38,334 bases of DNA from contig JAQGOG010000149.1 of NCBI GenBank assembly GCA_028293765.1, positions 1 through 38,334 on the forward strand, written 5' to 3'. This stretch comes from Gammaproteobacteria bacterium (GTDB taxonomy: Bacteria; Pseudomonadota; Gammaproteobacteria; Steroidobacterales; Steroidobacteraceae). Under the pieces are notes generated by a model. That model had not been told where the DNA came from. It saw only the letters and a program-made list of their open reading frames with translations, and did no database searches. A program made the translations under genes and the position numbers. Shown here piece after piece: positions 1 through 6,845 of the stretch (position 1 is the first letter of the stretch; each line of letters begins with the position of its first letter).

Positions 1-323
1 AGGAGCGCAAGCCCGCGCGCCATCGTCTTGCGCCCCTCGGGTGTAAGGATGAGCCGGTGGCGACGCAGATCCGCGCCATCGATTTCACGGCGCAGAAAGC
101 CCGCAGCTTCGAGCCGCTTGACGTACATCGTCACGGTGGGCTTCGGCATGCTGAGGACGCCGGCCAGTTCCGCGGGGTGCGGGTACACGTCCACCTCGGC
201 GAGCACGAACAGCTCCTTCGTCTCCAGCCCGAGCTCGCTGATGTCAGGCGCGACGCTGGTGATCACCGACATCAAGAGCCGGTAATTGAGGGACCAAATC
301 TTTCCGACATCGATTTTAGGCAT
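1..323 (-). CDS. MarR-family transcriptional regulator (partial, C-terminus outside window)
   Basis: The minus strand reads from ATG at 323 without a stop to the window edge, so about 107 N-terminal residues are visible. The frame holds a MarR-type winged helix: LETKELFVLAEV, then the HTH ELAGVLSMPKPTVTMYVKRL, then a wing (DLRRHRLILTPEG) ending in a helix that normally leads into the C-terminal dimer helix. MarR proteins usually repress a neighbouring or divergent gene and release DNA on binding phenolic or oxidised ligands. It is divergent from the aldo/keto reductase, with 89 bases between starts and a GTTTA-N4-TAAAC dyad in the gap, so it probably controls that reductase and itself. The ligand cannot be told from sequence. 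Confidence 0.82.
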   Translation of the reverse strand, partial: MPKIDVGKIWSLNYRLLMSVITSVAPDISELGLETKELFVLAEVDVYPHPAELAGVLSMPKPTVTMYVKRLEAAGFLRREIDGADLRRHRLILTPEGRKTMARGLAL

Positions 324-342
324 GGGCTCTTGCTATTTATTC

Positions 343-356
343 GTTTAATAGTAAAC
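343..356. promoter_or_regulatory. Dyad in the marR/aldo-keto reductase divergent promoter
   Basis: GTTTAATAGTAAAC is a perfect 5-4-5 inverted repeat in an AT-rich patch between the divergent MarR and aldo/keto reductase genes. Its place and symmetry suit a MarR operator overlapping both promoters. Binding is inferred. Confidence 0.4.
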
Positions 357-412
357 TATCGTCACTCGGAACTAGCGCAGAATTGTACCATAATACCCAC
401 TCGGAGAGCACC

Positions 413-1498
413 ATGCCCCTCGATCACTATATTACCCTCGGCCGTTCAGGGCTGCGTGTGAGCCCGTTCTGTCTCGGCGCGATGACCTTCGGTGAAGACC
501 TCGGCTGGGGCTCCAGCGTCGAGGAGTCTCAACAGATCATCGACCGCTTTATCGAGTTCGGTGGCAATTTCATCGATACCGCAAACTTCTACACGAGAGG
601 TCATTCCGAAAAGATCATCGGCGACCACGTGGGGTGCCACAGCGCTCGGCGCGACCGGCTCGTCATCGCCACGAAGTTCAGCGGCAATCTATACCCGGGG
701 GATCCCAACGGCGGCGGATCTGGCCGGAAGTCGATCATTGCGGCGTGCGAAAACTCGCTACGCCGCCTGCAGACGGACTACATCGACCTGTACTGGTTGC
801 ATAACTGGGACGTGCACACGCCGATCGAAGAGACGATGGCCGCTCTCGAGGATCTCGTTCGCTCCGGCAAGGTGCGCTACCTCGGCGTCTCCGACACACC
901 CGCGTGGAAGATCGCCGAGGCGAACGTTACGGCGCGCTTCCGCGGCTGGTCCGCATTCATCGGACTGCAGATCGAGTACTCGCTGCTCGAGCGCACCGTC
1001 GAGCAAGAGCTCGTGCCGATGGCTCTCGAGTTGGGCGTCGGCATTACGCCGTGGTCGCCCCTCAAGAGCGGCGTGCTCAGCGGCAAATACACGCGACACA
1101 ATGCCGGCCGGATCAAGCCAGATCGGGGCTTCATCGCTGATACCTTCCTCACCGAGAAGACCTACGCGATCGTGGACGAGCTGGACATCATCGCCAAGGC
1201 GCACGAGAGCACGGTCGCGCGCGTCGCGCTGGCCTGGGTTCAGGGGCAGCCCGGCGTGACTTCGACGATAATCGGCGCGCGACGACTCGCACAGCTCGAG
1301 GACAACCTGAAGGCCCTCGACGTCAAACTCTCGGTCGAGGAGCTTGGCCGGCTCGATGCGCTGACGAAGCCGATGCTCGGCTTCCCCCAAAGCATGCAGC
1401 CATGGTTTGCGGCCATCCACAACGGCGGCACCTCAGTGAACGGAGTCTCCGCGCCGCCATCGCCCTTCGTGGTGGAAAAGGGCGACAAGATCTACTGA
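413..1498 (+). CDS. Aldo/keto reductase
   Basis: A 361-residue cytosolic NAD(P)H-dependent reductase of aldehydes or ketones. It starts MPLDHYITLGRSGLRVSPFC, the usual N-terminus of the YghZ/Gpr/Tas-like branch. The catalytic tetrad is recognisable: Asp in FIDTANFYTRG (with the Tyr), Lys in VIATKFSG and His in LYWLHNWDVH. The NADP-binding end GVTSTIIGARRLAQLEDN is complete. I chose ATG 413 because GGAG at 403-406 lies seven bases upstream and the family N-terminus begins there; an in-frame TTG at 383 would only add unrelated residues. It is divergent from the MarR gene, its probable regulator, and is followed by a strong hairpin. The substrate is unknown. Confidence 0.95.
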   Translation: MPLDHYITLGRSGLRVSPFCLGAMTFGEDLGWGSSVEESQQIIDRFIEFGGNFIDTANFYTRGHSEKIIGDHVGCHSARRDRLVIATKFSGNLYPGDPNGGGSGRKSIIAACENSLRRLQTDYIDLYWLHNWDVHTPIEETMAALEDLVRSGKVRYLGVSDTPAWKIAEANVTARFRGWSAFIGLQIEYSLLERTVEQELVPMALELGVGITPWSPLKSGVLSGKYTRHNAGRIKPDRGFIADTFLTEKTYAIVDELDIIAKAHESTVARVALAWVQGQPGVTSTIIGARRLAQLEDNLKALDVKLSVEELGRLDALTKPMLGFPQSMQPWFAAIHNGGTSVNGVSAPPSPFVVEKGDKIY

Positions 1499-1505
1499 TC
1501 TCTCA

Positions 1506-1560
1506 GCGCGCGGTCGCGCAGCTCGTACAATCCAACCGAGTGCGACGAGCGACCGCGCGC
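1506..1560 (+). terminator. Hairpin after aldo/keto reductase
   Basis: GCGCGCGGTCGC at 1506-1517 pairs perfectly with GCGACCGCGCGC at 1549-1560, starting eight bases after the reductase stop. The 31-base loop holds shorter pairing. Only a short CCTTTCC follows, so this is a terminator-like hairpin rather than a textbook intrinsic terminator. The stretch from here to 1742 holds no gene that I can support. Confidence 0.5.
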
Positions 1561-1742
1561 CCTTTCCGGCTATTCCGCGGGCGGTGAACTACCATCGAAT
1601 GCATGACCATCGTGCGTAAACTGAGGATGAGGTAAGCTAGCGTCGGATCTTTTGATTCTGCGCCAAAAGCACAATCGGTTCGTCTTGATCCAAGGTCTCT
1701 ATCCGCAACGCATCGCCGCCCTGTCCACTGCGCGCCTGCAAC

Positions 1743-2075
1743 TCAGGCGCGCCAACCGCCCCACACGATGATCGACATACCGAAGAGCGCGACTGCCGCG
1801 CCGGTGATATCCCACCGCGTAAGTGAGACGCCGTCGACTCGCCAAAGCCAAACGAGTGCGACCGCGATATAGACGCCGCCATAGGCGGCATATACGCGCC
1901 CCGCCGCCGCTGGATGTAACGTCAGCAGCCAAGCAAACAAAGACAGGCTTAAGGCGGCCGGAACCAGTAGCCAGGGTGAACCGTGCTGTCGCAACCAGAC
2001 GAAAGGCAGATAGCAGCCCACGATTTCAGCGAGCGCCGTTAAAATGAAGAGCGCCACCGTTTTTAAGACTAGCAT
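1743..2075 (-). CDS. YnfA / UPF0060 family small membrane protein
   Basis: A 110-residue inner-membrane protein with four hydrophobic helices, matching the YnfA (UPF0060) family in length and pattern: an N-terminal helix with [16 protein letters not shown], a middle [20 protein letters not shown] and a C-terminal [16 protein letters not shown]. YnfA proteins resemble small-multidrug-resistance transporters, but their substrates are poorly known. ATG 2075 is chosen because the family starts at MLVLKTV; a longer frame reading upstream would run through merR. The start overlaps the merR stop by seven bases, so the two were translationally coupled. As merR is now damaged, expression of this gene may depend on other signals. 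Confidence 0.88.
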   Translation of the reverse strand: MLVLKTVALFILTALAEIVGCYLPFVWLRQHGSPWLLVPAALSLSLFAWLLTLHPAAAGRVYAAYGGVYIAVALVWLWRVDGVSLTRWDITGAAVALFGMSIIVWGGWRA

Positions 2076-2467
2076 CCGCAGCCGCCAATAGATTTTTCGG
2101 GCGGAGTTCTGAGAGTTGGTATGTCCGCCGCAGACAGGGGGCAATCCTCGATTCGAACGCAGCCACATTGCAGCCCAAGCTCGAGGGCCTGCCGCATGCG
2201 CACAACACGAGCCGCCAACACGTCGAGTTCCACCAACTTCTTGCGAGCCATCGATTGCCAGCGCGCACTGAGCGTGCTCTTGGAACCCGACCCATGGAAT
2301 AGCATCTTAATTTCCTTCAGCGAGAAGCCCGCCTTCTGGGCAAATCGCAAGCCATCGACGCGCCGCACGGCGTCGTCGTCGTAAACGCGCCGCCCCTTCA
2401 CGCGGGCAGGAGCAGGCAATAGGCCGGCATGGCGATGCCCGCGCTTTTGCCTTCCGCCTATCTCCAC
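2069..2467 (-). pseudogene. MerR-family metal-type regulator, 5' end lost
   Basis: From about 2425 downward the frame is clear MerR: GLLPAPARVKGRRVYDDDAV, then [20 protein letters not shown], then the long dimer helix and a cysteine-bearing tail ([12 protein letters not shown], ending GGCGC) like those of metal-sensing MerR proteins. The N-terminal part of the helix-turn-helix, including the usual DTIRYYE segment, is missing. Instead the open frame, from GTG 2467, runs through about 14 residues of foreign sequence that match a group II intron-like segment. DNA binding should be lost. The stop overlaps the ynfA start, so it was the first gene of a merR-ynfA pair. The CxC-type tail suggests a heavy-metal ligand; the identity is not clear. 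Confidence 0.75.
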
Positions 2468-2668
2468 GGCGTCGGCACCTCGGAGTAGCCCGTCTTGCGA
2501 CGGGTCCTATAATTTCGCGGCTCAATACCCGGCCTGCACGTACCGCTGTCAACGTTTCACCTGCGCCCTCGCGGACACCGATGCATGACTCGGGGCCGGT
2601 GTGGGTGGCTAGCCCTTCAGCGTGCGACTCCTTCATTCACTACACCTCGTCGGTTTTCACCGGCGCAC
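2426..2668 (-). mobile_element. 5' fragment of a bacterial group II intron
   Basis: Read on the minus strand, the segment opens with GTGCG, the group II intron 5' consensus. A hairpin follows, then the landmark stretch familiar upstream of group II intron reverse transcriptases, which in one frame reads KESHAEGLATHTGPESC and AVRAGRVLSREI, then the GCGGAAGGCAAAA block. I recognise this from memory of intron leaders, not from a search. The rest of the intron (maturase gene, domains V and VI) is absent: the sequence passes directly into merR coding sequence near 2425. It is therefore a truncated, immobile remnant. Confidence 0.62.
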
Positions 2669-2729
2669 GGAGACATATAGGAGACACGGCTTTTTCGACA
2701 GGGCCAACCTCTTGATTCCTTGGCAAAAT

Positions 2730-2746
2730 TGGACTTAGTGCGTCCA
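2730..2746. promoter_or_regulatory. TGGAC-N7-GTCCA dyad in a gene-free stretch
   Basis: Between the intron fragment and the Gfo/Idh/MocA gene (2669-2880) I see no credible gene. The only structure is this 5-7-5 inverted repeat, of the sort TetR-like proteins bind. No regulator of that family is in the window, so the assignment is weak. Confidence 0.2.
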
Positions 2747-2880
2747 GTCCATCATGGGAGCGACGGAGATTTTTCGTTCTAACGTATTCATTGATCAGAT
2801 ATTTTTATGGCGCGGACCCGCGATGGCCAAGCCAACACTCCAACCTTTGAATGATCCTGCGCCAGCTAATGGAGAAGCTG

Positions 2881-3951
2881 TTAGACGAGACTCACTACGC
2901 TCCGCTGCCTCGCAGAGCGCTGCGCAGCTTCGATGATTTCAAGACCTGCGACCGCATCGTCTGGATCCACAGGCGGTGGCACGCCGTCGCGCAGGGACGT
3001 AGCCACTTGCGCATAGAAACTCTGATAAGCGCCCGGCTCGCTTCTGATCGATTGCTCCCGGTCGCCATCACTCAGAATTCCCCATTGCTCCGCCGGCTCT
3101 TCACCCCAACCAGCATGGTCTGGGCGCATCCCCGCGCGCAACGCGGCTTCCTGCAAATCAGCATGCTGTTTCACGAACGCCCCGCGATCGCCCAACACCC
3201 TCAGACGCGGACCGCGCAGTGCCGCCACGTAACTCGTCCATAGATGCGAACGCACGCCGTTGCGATGCTTCAGCGCAACAAACACGTCATCATCGGTTTC
3301 CATGCCAGCGCGGCGGCAGTCGAGTTCCGCATAGACTTCGCTCACGGGGCCGAATAGGTGCAAGGCCTGGTCGATCAGATGGCTCCCAAGGTCGTAGAGC
3401 AGCCCACCGGCTTCCTCCGGTGCGCCCCGCTCTCGCCAACCGCCTTTCGGCGCCGGCCGCCAGCGCTCCAGTCGGGATTCGAATCGAAGCACCCGCCCGA
3501 GCAGGTCGCGTTCGAGCAAACCGCGCAGTGTCAGATACTCGCTGTCCCACCGTCGATTGTGGTAGGCACTCACCCAAAGCCGCCTTGGGCGCGCCGCCTC
3601 GATGACGCGACGTGCCTCGACTGCAGTCGGCGCGAACGGCTTGTCGATCACGACCGGAAGACCGGCGGCGAGCGCCGCCAATGCCAACGGCACGTGCGTA
3701 CGATTGGGCGTTGAGATGACCACCAAATCGTGATCGGCGGCGTTTCGCCACACCCAGTCTGCGTCGGCCGCCACGTAAACCCCGGAATGTTCACGTAGCG
3801 CCTGGGCACGACGGACAGGATCGCCCGTCACGACCGTTGCCAACCTCATTCCCCGGGTAACGGCTATCAGCGGTGCATGAAAACAGGCGGCGCCAAGACC
3901 GAATCCGATCAAAGCGACTCGCAGGTCATTGTCGGAAGTGAAGGTTGTCAT
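2881..3951 (-). CDS. Gfo/Idh/MocA-family oxidoreductase
   Basis: A 356-residue NAD(P)-dependent dehydrogenase, normal length for the family. The N-terminal Rossmann domain has VALIGFGLGAACFHAP (dinucleotide loop), VISTPNRTHVPLAL and VVIDKPFAPTAVEA, where DKP stands for the usual EKP with its catalytic lysine. The C-terminal alpha/beta domain has the family's GGLLYDLGSHLIDQ with the active-site Asp and His. Such enzymes oxidise or reduce sugars, inositols or related alcohols in the cytosol; the substrate is not predictable here. ATG 3951 follows only three bases after the stop of an unassigned minus-strand frame. It has no obvious partner genes and stands between two scarred regions. Confidence 0.92.
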   Translation of the reverse strand: MTTFTSDNDLRVALIGFGLGAACFHAPLIAVTRGMRLATVVTGDPVRRAQALREHSGVYVAADADWVWRNAADHDLVVISTPNRTHVPLALAALAAGLPVVIDKPFAPTAVEARRVIEAARPRRLWVSAYHNRRWDSEYLTLRGLLERDLLGRVLRFESRLERWRPAPKGGWRERGAPEEAGGLLYDLGSHLIDQALHLFGPVSEVYAELDCRRAGMETDDDVFVALKHRNGVRSHLWTSYVAALRGPRLRVLGDRGAFVKQHADLQEAALRAGMRPDHAGWGEEPAEQWGILSDGDREQSIRSEPGAYQSFYAQVATSLRDGVPPPVDPDDAVAGLEIIEAAQRSARQRSVVSLV

Positions 3952-3954
3952 AGG

Positions 3955-4257
3955 CTATAGATTGCGGGTCAGTTCGTCGAGGTCCTGTGCGATTACATCA
4001 CGTCCTTGCAGTTCGGTTCGCAGGTCTGACCCGATGCTCGGTGCGATACCGACGTAGTCGGACTTCCAGCCATCAAACCGCCGGTGTGCTGCGAGAAAGC
4101 GCTCGCCCCTGTACCTAAGCCGGTCGATGCAGCCCGGCAGTCGGTCAGCATTGCGCTTGCGTACCTTATAACGAGTAATAGATGCAAGTATCTGGAAGAA
4201 AAGGAAATAAGTCCGACCTGCGAACTGCGGGCGAATGGCGAAGGGGTCCTCGATGCG
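3955..4257 (-). other. Unassigned open frame upstream of the oxidoreductase
   Basis: The minus strand carries a long open frame with protein-like content: RYRGERFLAAHRRFDGWKSD, then YVGIAPSIGSDLRTEL and DVIAQDLDELTRNL before TAG at 3955. No ATG or GTG start is evident, and upstream the frame merges into the antisense of the AlpA-like gene. The end lies three bases before the oxidoreductase ATG, as in a coupled gene pair. I do not recognise the product. It may be the 3' remnant of a gene cut when the neighbouring element inserted, or chance. Confidence 0.25.
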
Positions 4258-4617
4258 CTGCAGCTTCTTCGGGTTAACGACGTGTGCCGACTGCTGAGGA
4301 ATAGCAAGCCAACGCTGTGGCGGCTTCGCCGGGCTAAAGCGTTTCCGGAGCCGACGGAGCTGACGGATCGGGTGATTGCATGGCGGCGATCCGAGGTTGA
4401 GGCTTGGTTGAGGGCGCGCTACGAAGGGAGACGCCCGACGACCGCCCGGGCGTCAAACCAGCCCCTGCTCACTGGGTCGGCATACATCAGGCCGACCAAG
4501 CAGCAGTTTCACGAGAGACCCTTAGGAATCGATAACCGGATCGTCCATATTCCTTGCCCACTTGTGTGCTTAGTGCGGAGGGCCGGCGCTACCAGAATCA
4601 GCGGGAACACAGTGTGA
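4084..4617 (+). CDS. AlpA-like helix-turn-helix regulator, start uncertain
   Basis: Residues 59-113 of this 177-residue frame (about 4258-4422) match the AlpA family: QLLRVNDVCRLLRNSKPTLW, then a beta turn with AFPEPTELTDRVIAW and RRSEVEAWLRARYE. AlpA proteins are small DNA-binding activators of prophage or island excision and are typically about 65-90 residues. Here the core sits inside a longer frame with unrelated flanks. No ATG, GTG or TTG lies just before the core, although a purine-rich GAAGGGG at 4240-4246 is present. The gene may be decayed or may start at a rare codon. It marks this stretch as the remains of an integrated element; no integrase or tRNA attachment site is visible. Confidence 0.55.
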   Translation: MCCEKALAPVPKPVDAARQSVSIALAYLITSNRCKYLEEKEISPTCELRANGEGVLDALQLLRVNDVCRLLRNSKPTLWRLRRAKAFPEPTELTDRVIAWRRSEVEAWLRARYEGRRPTTARASNQPLLTGSAYIRPTKQQFHERPLGIDNRIVHIPCPLVCLVRRAGATRISGNTV

Positions 4618-4786
4618 TTGGACCGCGAGGAACGCGTGGAATGCATCGATTGTGATCCGACCTGCCGCAGATCGGACAGTTCCCCGGACCCGCTTGTCGT
4701 ATCTCGGGGTGCATGGGGCAGGTGAAGAGGGAGCCGGCAGAGCCTGCGGCCGGCGCGGGCGGGATCGTGAGTGATTCCATACGCAT
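4598..4786 (-). pseudogene. N-terminal stub of a copper/heavy-metal P-type ATPase
   Basis: The 62-residue frame contains SLFTCPMHPEIRQAGPGNCP followed by ICG. This is the short heavy-metal-binding module (CPMHP...CPICG) found at the start of many copper-translocating P-type ATPases. The usual continuation after CPICG (MALEP and the transporter) is gone and an unrelated tail runs to a stop. It is most likely a gene cut just after the metal-binding motif, with the AlpA-bearing segment now abutting the break. A stand-alone metal-binding peptide is possible but less likely. With the damaged merR and ynfA about 2 kb away, it suggests a former metal-resistance cluster. Confidence 0.6.
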
Positions 4787-4789
4787 GCG

Positions 4790-4838
4790 CTCCAGTTTAC
4801 AGCTGAACTGTAAACCCTGGAGTGGGGTCCCGAGTCAA
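4790..4838 (-). promoter_or_regulatory. Promoter-like dyad upstream of the P-type ATPase stub
   Basis: GTTTACAG (4795-4802) and CTGTAAAC (4808-4815) form a perfect 8-bp inverted repeat, extended by CTCCA/TGGAG outside. Read on the minus strand, TTGACT (4838-4833) lies 19 bases before TTACAG. Such a long spacer with internal symmetry is typical of promoters regulated by MerR proteins. The -35 overlaps the cstA stop. It would have driven the lost ATPase gene; which regulator bound it is unknown. Confidence 0.3.
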
Positions 4839-6838
4839 GCCGGGACTGGTATCCCGCGTACGAAGCGTGCGCAGACGCGAGCGGTATCCACGATGATGAT
4901 CCACAGAATCACCGCCAGTACCACCGACAGCAGCGCATCCAGGCGTTGATTGAAGATGAGTTGTGGGGCGACGGCGGCTTGTGCCGCGGGCAACGTCCCG
5001 GCGGCCAACTGAGCCGCGGTCTGGTCGGCAGCAGCCAGAAAGCCTATGCGGACGTCGCCGGAGACGACCTTCTCCCAGGTGGCGACCGTGGTCACGATGG
5101 CGAGCCAGGCCAACGGGGCACCGGTTATCCACGCGTAGCCCAGTTTGCCCTGCTTCACCAGGATGCCGGTGCAGATGCATAGGGCAATACCCGCCAGGAG
5201 TTGGTTGGAAATGCCAAACAGCGGCCACAGGATATTGATGCCGCCGTTGGGGTCGACGACGCCGATGTACAGGAAGTATCCCCACCCGGCGACGATCAGG
5301 GCGCTGGTGACCAGCACCGATGGGTACCATGAAGTCCGGCCCATCGCGGGCCAGACGCCCGACAGCGCATCCTGGAGCATGAAGCGCCCCACCCGGGTAC
5401 CGGCGTCCAGGGTCGTGAGAATGAAGACCGCCTCGAACATGATCGCAAAGTGATACCACAACGCCATCATTCCCTGCCCGAACGCGGAACCGAAAATACT
5501 CGACATGCCGACCGCGAGGGATGGCGCGCCGCCGGTGCGGGCGAACAGCGTAGCTTCGCCCATCTGTGCGGCGAGGGTCTGCATCGTCTCTACAGTGAGA
5601 GGGAACCCCCAACTCGATATCGTGGCCACGACGGCCGCCGGAGTCGCGCCGGCGCCGCCCGGAGCGCTGTTGATTGCAAAGAAGACACCCGGTTGCAGCA
5701 TGGTGGCCGCGATCAGGGCCATGATGGCGACGCCCGACTCCAGCATCATGCTGCCGTAGCCGATCATGCGTATGTCGCCTTCATTCGTGATGAGCTTCGG
5801 CGTCGTGCCGCTCGACACGAGCGCGTGAAAGCCGGAGATGGCGCCACAAGCGATTGTGATGAACGCGAACGGAAACAGCGCGCCGCCAAAGATCGGCCCC
5901 GAGCCGTCGATGAATTGTGTGACCGCCGGCATCCTGATCTCGGGTCGCATGACCACGACCGCAATCGCCAGCAGGCTCACGGTGCCGAGTTTCAGAAACG
6001 TCGACAGGTAGTCACGCGGCGCCAGCAGCAGCCACACCGGCACCACCGCGGCGGTGAAGCCGTATCCAATGACGAGCCACGCCAGGGTGATGCTGTCGAG
6101 GTCAAACCAGGTGCGCAGTCCTTCATGGGCAGCAACTGCACCGCCGCCGACAACAGCAAGCAACAGTAGTGCCGTACCGATGCACGAGGCCTCGAGCACA
6201 CGACCCGGACGGATGTTGCGCATGTACAGGCCGACCAGGAGCGCAATCGGAATGGTTGCACACACGGTGGAGGTGGCCCAGGGGCTGTGCTTCATCGCGT
6301 TGACGACCACGAGGCCAAGGACCGCGATCAGGATGATCATGATCATCAGCGTACCGACCATCGCTGCGTATCCGCCGATGGGTCCGAGCTCGTCGCGCGC
6401 CATCTGGCCGAGGCTGCGTCCATCGCGACGGGTCGAAAAGAACAACACCACCATGTCCTGAACGCAACCGCCGAGTACCGCACCCACGAGGATCCACAGT
6501 GTGCCGGGCAGGTAACCGAACTGCGCGGCGAGCGTCGGTCCGACCAGCGGCCCGGGTCCAGCGATCGCCGCGAAGTGATGGCCGAATACCACCCAACGAT
6601 TCGTCGGCACGAAGTCACGGCCGTTGTTGAGACGCACTGCCGGCGTGACGCGCGTAGGGTCCAGCACCAGCACTTTCGCGGCAATCCACGCGCTGTAGAG
6701 GCGATAGCCAAGCGTGTAGACGCACACGGCCGCGACCACGATCCACAGGGCGTTGATCGATTCGCCGCGATGGAGGGCGAGCCCTCCGAGTGCGAATGCG
6801 CCAATGGCGGCAACGAGAACCCAGATCAGTTTCTTCAT
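4835..6838 (-). CDS. cstA: CstA-family carbon starvation transporter
   Basis: A 667-residue polytopic inner-membrane protein of the CstA/BtsT family. It has the conserved blocks FVPTNRWVVFGHHFAAIAGP, GPTLAAQFGYLPGTLWI and GAVLGGCVQDMVVLFFS in the N-terminal third, and ISGFHALVSSGTTPK and FGISNQLLAGIALC further on. CstA and BtsT import peptides or pyruvate when carbon is scarce; which one is transported here is not evident. Start ATG 6838 (MKKLIWVLVAAIGAFALG) gives a normal first helix. Only seven bases separate it from the cytochrome c stop upstream, so it is probably the last gene of the HiPIP-cytochrome-cstA operon. The length is close to that of E. coli CstA. Confidence 0.95.
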   Translation of the reverse strand: MKKLIWVLVAAIGAFALGGLALHRGESINALWIVVAAVCVYTLGYRLYSAWIAAKVLVLDPTRVTPAVRLNNGRDFVPTNRWVVFGHHFAAIAGPGPLVGPTLAAQFGYLPGTLWILVGAVLGGCVQDMVVLFFSTRRDGRSLGQMARDELGPIGGYAAMVGTLMIMIILIAVLGLVVVNAMKHSPWATSTVCATIPIALLVGLYMRNIRPGRVLEASCIGTALLLLAVVGGGAVAAHEGLRTWFDLDSITLAWLVIGYGFTAAVVPVWLLLAPRDYLSTFLKLGTVSLLAIAVVVMRPEIRMPAVTQFIDGSGPIFGGALFPFAFITIACGAISGFHALVSSGTTPKLITNEGDIRMIGYGSMMLESGVAIMALIAATMLQPGVFFAINSAPGGAGATPAAVVATISSWGFPLTVETMQTLAAQMGEATLFARTGGAPSLAVGMSSIFGSAFGQGMMALWYHFAIMFEAVFILTTLDAGTRVGRFMLQDALSGVWPAMGRTSWYPSVLVTSALIVAGWGYFLYIGVVDPNGGINILWPLFGISNQLLAGIALCICTGILVKQGKLGYAWITGAPLAWLAIVTTVATWEKVVSGDVRIGFLAAADQTAAQLAAGTLPAAQAAVAPQLIFNQRLDALLSVVLAVILWIIIVDTARVCARFVRGIPVPA

Positions 6839-6845
6839 CGGATGC

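Noticed and set aside
2307..2636. 109-residue minus-strand protein with KESHAEGLATHTGPESC
   Set aside because: The reading is recognisable only because it is a common spurious translation of group II intron leaders; it is RNA sequence rather than a gene.
2754..2936. Small plus-strand frame with ATG before the oxidoreductase
   Set aside because: No ribosome site or recognisable content, and it runs into the antisense of the oxidoreductase.
3952..4620. tRNA gene or att repeat serving the AlpA-type element
   Set aside because: I looked for a tRNA-like cloverleaf, TTCGA arm and flanking direct repeats and found none convincing.
5450..6169. Plus-strand open frame of 239 codons within cstA
   Set aside because: Wholly antisense to a conserved membrane protein and rich in Arg and Gln; a high-GC codon-bias shadow.
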